The notes under the pieces are model-generated. The model made no database searches. It saw only the letters and a program-made list of their open reading frames with translations, and had not been told where the DNA came from. DNA of 32,200 nucleotides. Origin: an uncultured Roseburia sp. (GTDB lineage Bacteria; Bacillota; Clostridia; Lachnospirales; Lachnospiraceae). Every line of letters begins with the position of its first letter. Position 1 is the stretch's first letter. Below, piece by piece: positions 30,732-32,200 of the stretch. The stretch spans positions 1-32,200 of the forward strand of contig CANPGM010000041.1 in assembly GCA_947573605.1 (NCBI GenBank). Reading direction: 5' to 3'. Made by a program: the position numbers and the translations under genes.

Positions 30732-31933
30732 TGCTCGTCACCGTCCTTTACATCTGAATTTATCATTGCATTCGCACCGATTTTCGCCCTCGCGCCGACC
30801 GAAACGCCCGGTCCTATCGTAGCGACTCCTTTTTCCTCCTCGGTAGGCATTGCGCCGACAACGGCTCCTGCTCCGATTTCTACGTTCTCCGCAATGATAC
30901 AATGTGATACAACGGCTCCTGCATGAATCACAGACCCGCCCATAACAACCGCGTCCTCTACTCTTGCGCCCGCTTCTACTTTTACGCCGGCAAAAATAAC
31001 GGAATGCTTTACTTCCCCTTCAATACGGCATCCGTCTGTAATCATAGAATTTTCAACAACGGCGTCCGCACTGATCCGGTGTCCCGTCATTCCGCTGTTG
31101 CGGCTGTATATCTTCCAGTCCTCATCAAACAGATTGATTCCGCTGTGTTCCGGATCCAAAACCTCCATATTCGCTTCCCAAAGCGACGGAATCGTACCTA
31201 CATCCTTCCAATATCCGCTAAAATGATATGCGTACATTTTACGCTCGTCCCTTAACAGATTCGGAATAATATTATTTCCGAAGTCGTTTTCCGAATTCGG
31301 ATCCGCCTCGTCCTCAATCAGATACTTTTTCAGAATATCCCAGTTAAAAATATAGATACCCATAGAAGCCAGATTCGATTTCGGATTCTTCGGTTTTTCC
31401 TGGAATTCGGTAATCCGATCGTTCTCGTCCGTTACCATCAGACCAAAACGGGAAGCGTCGTCCCACGGAACCTCCATAACCGCAACGGAAAATTCCGCTT
31501 CCTTTTCCTTATGGAAACGAAGAAAATCACTGTAGTCCTGCTTACAAATCTGGTCTCCCGATAAAATAATCACATACTGCGGATCATAGCGCTCAATAAA
31601 TGAAATATTCTGATAAATCGCATTTGCGGTACCCTTATACCAGTCAGATCCCGATGCCTGCTGATACGGAGGCAGCACATGTACTCCGCCATGCAGACGG
31701 TCCAAATCCCACGGCTGTCCGTTTCCTATGTACTCGTTTAATACAAGCGGCTGGTACTGCGTCAGGATACCTACGGTATCAATACCAGAATTTACACAGT
31801 TCGATAGCGGAAAATCTATAATTCGATACTTTCCGCCAAAGGGAACTGCCGGTTTTGCCAGCTTCTGTGTCAGTGCGTAAAGGCGGGAGCCCTGACCGCC
31901 GGCAAGAAGCATTGCAATCATTTCTTTTGCCAT
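30725..31933 (-). CDS. glgC: Glucose-1-phosphate adenylyltransferase, catalytic GlgC subunit
   Basis: A 402-residue enzyme that makes ADP-glucose from ATP and glucose-1-phosphate, the first committed step of glycogen synthesis. Visible are [12 protein letters not shown] (7-18) as the nucleotide loop, [20 protein letters not shown], the ILSGDQ motif, FQEKPKNP as the sugar-phosphate region, and the C-terminal beta-helix. AGGGGG lies 8 nt before the ATG. It heads the glgC-glgD pair; glgA and glgB are not in the window. Glucose-1-phosphate would come from maltodextrin breakdown by the nearby systems. Confidence 0.96.
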   Translation of the reverse strand: MAKEMIAMLLAGGQGSRLYALTQKLAKPAVPFGGKYRIIDFPLSNCVNSGIDTVGILTQYQPLVLNEYIGNGQPWDLDRLHGGVHVLPPYQQASGSDWYKGTANAIYQNISFIERYDPQYVIILSGDQICKQDYSDFLRFHKEKEAEFSVAVMEVPWDDASRFGLMVTDENDRITEFQEKPKNPKSNLASMGIYIFNWDILKKYLIEDEADPNSENDFGNNIIPNLLRDERKMYAYHFSGYWKDVGTIPSLWEANMEVLDPEHSGINLFDEDWKIYSRNSGMTGHRISADAVVENSMITDGCRIEGEVKHSVIFAGVKVEAGARVEDAVVMGGSVIHAGAVVSHCIIAENVEIGAGAVVGAMPTEEEKGVATIGPGVSVGARAKIGANAMINSDVKDGDEQW

Positions 31934-31972
31934 AACTTTTACCCCCTGGTAGCTAAACTATGTGTTCTGTCA

Positions 31973-31983
31973 ATTATAGCATG
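31973..31983 (-). promoter_or_regulatory. Extended -10 promoter of glgCD
   Basis: On the minus strand TGCTATAAT is a perfect extended -10. No good -35 is visible at the right distance, which the TG extension can compensate for. The upstream region is very AT-rich. Confidence 0.5.
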
Positions 31984-32074
31984 TTTTCACAAAAAAATAT
32001 ACATTTTTTGTAAATAATTGTGAATTTTTTTAAACTTATTGTTGTTTCAGCAGTAATCAGGTATGATAAAAGAA

Positions 32075-32172
32075 ACATTACTTTCACGCTTTAGCGTGAC
32101 AAGGTCTTTCCTAATTAAGATAAAAAATAGGCTTCGCCTACTCAACTCCCCTGCCCCTCAATCTTGAGGGGT
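32075..32172. other. Hairpin cluster at the right edge (terminators or mobile-element end)
   Basis: Three hairpins lie close together: CACGCT/AGCGTG near 32077-32090, TAGGC/GCCTA near 32129-32141, and CCCCTCAA/TTGAGGGG near 32155-32172. On the minus strand the middle one runs into a T6 tail like a terminator for a gene entering from the right; on the plus strand the last is followed by a T-rich stretch. The layout also resembles the hairpin-rich ends of IS200/IS605-type elements, but no transposase sequence is in the window. Confidence 0.4.
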
Positions 32173-32200
32173 GGGGTTTCCTTTTCTTACTTTTTCCTTC

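Overview
The window reads as chromosomal DNA of a low-to-mid GC anaerobic Firmicute, most likely a Lachnospiraceae-type gut clostridium. This is inferred from the gene set: a maltodextrin ABC operon without its own ATPase, MalQ of family GH77, the GlgC/GlgD pair, BspA-like/CWB2 surface proteins, strong GGAGG ribosome sites and Gram-positive lipoprotein signals. No marker gene fixes the species.

Layout. 1-49 is the 3' part of a tRNA-Gly. 257-871 is a membrane-anchored protein of unknown function. 922-8092 is a minus-strand starch/maltodextrin locus: malQ, then malE-, malF- and malG-like genes, then a secreted GH13 amylase lipoprotein. A divergent LacI-family regulator (8395-9441) faces malQ across a promoter region with a CGAAAATTTTCG palindrome. 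9705-10583 is a lone tyrosine recombinase, followed by tRNA-Tyr on the minus strand. 10757-13010 is accessory-looking: a 57-residue DUF6440-like gene, an AT-rich orphan ParA-like ATPase behind a near-consensus promoter with inverted repeats, and a short ORF remnant.

13011-21041 holds three tandem paralogous surface proteins, each with a signal peptide, BspA-type (DUF285) repeats, one or two Ig-like Big_2 domains and a C-terminal CWB2 anchor. Upstream lies a roughly 540-nt leader (21042-21615) with its own promoter, several stable hairpins, competing pairings and a terminator-like hairpin before the first gene. I rate this as the best candidate for an undescribed element.

21762-22553 is a sugar phosphate isomerase/epimerase-like protein. 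27157-22598 (minus) is an apparent operon of an MFS transporter, an ArsR-type regulator with a large unknown N-terminal domain, and a cytoplasmic GH13 enzyme; its promoter sits between two long perfect palindromes. Divergent from it, 27457-29452 is a BlaI-type repressor and a BlaR1-like M56 sensor protease whose extracellular part is not a penicillin-binding domain, with two operator-like repeats at the promoter. 31933-29589 (minus) is glgC-glgD. The right edge (32075-32172) carries closely spaced hairpins that may be the end of a mobile element or a terminator cluster.

Together, the extracellular amylase can make maltodextrins, the ABC system imports them, MalQ and the cytoplasmic GH13 enzyme process them, and GlgC/GlgD feed glucose-1-phosphate into glycogen.
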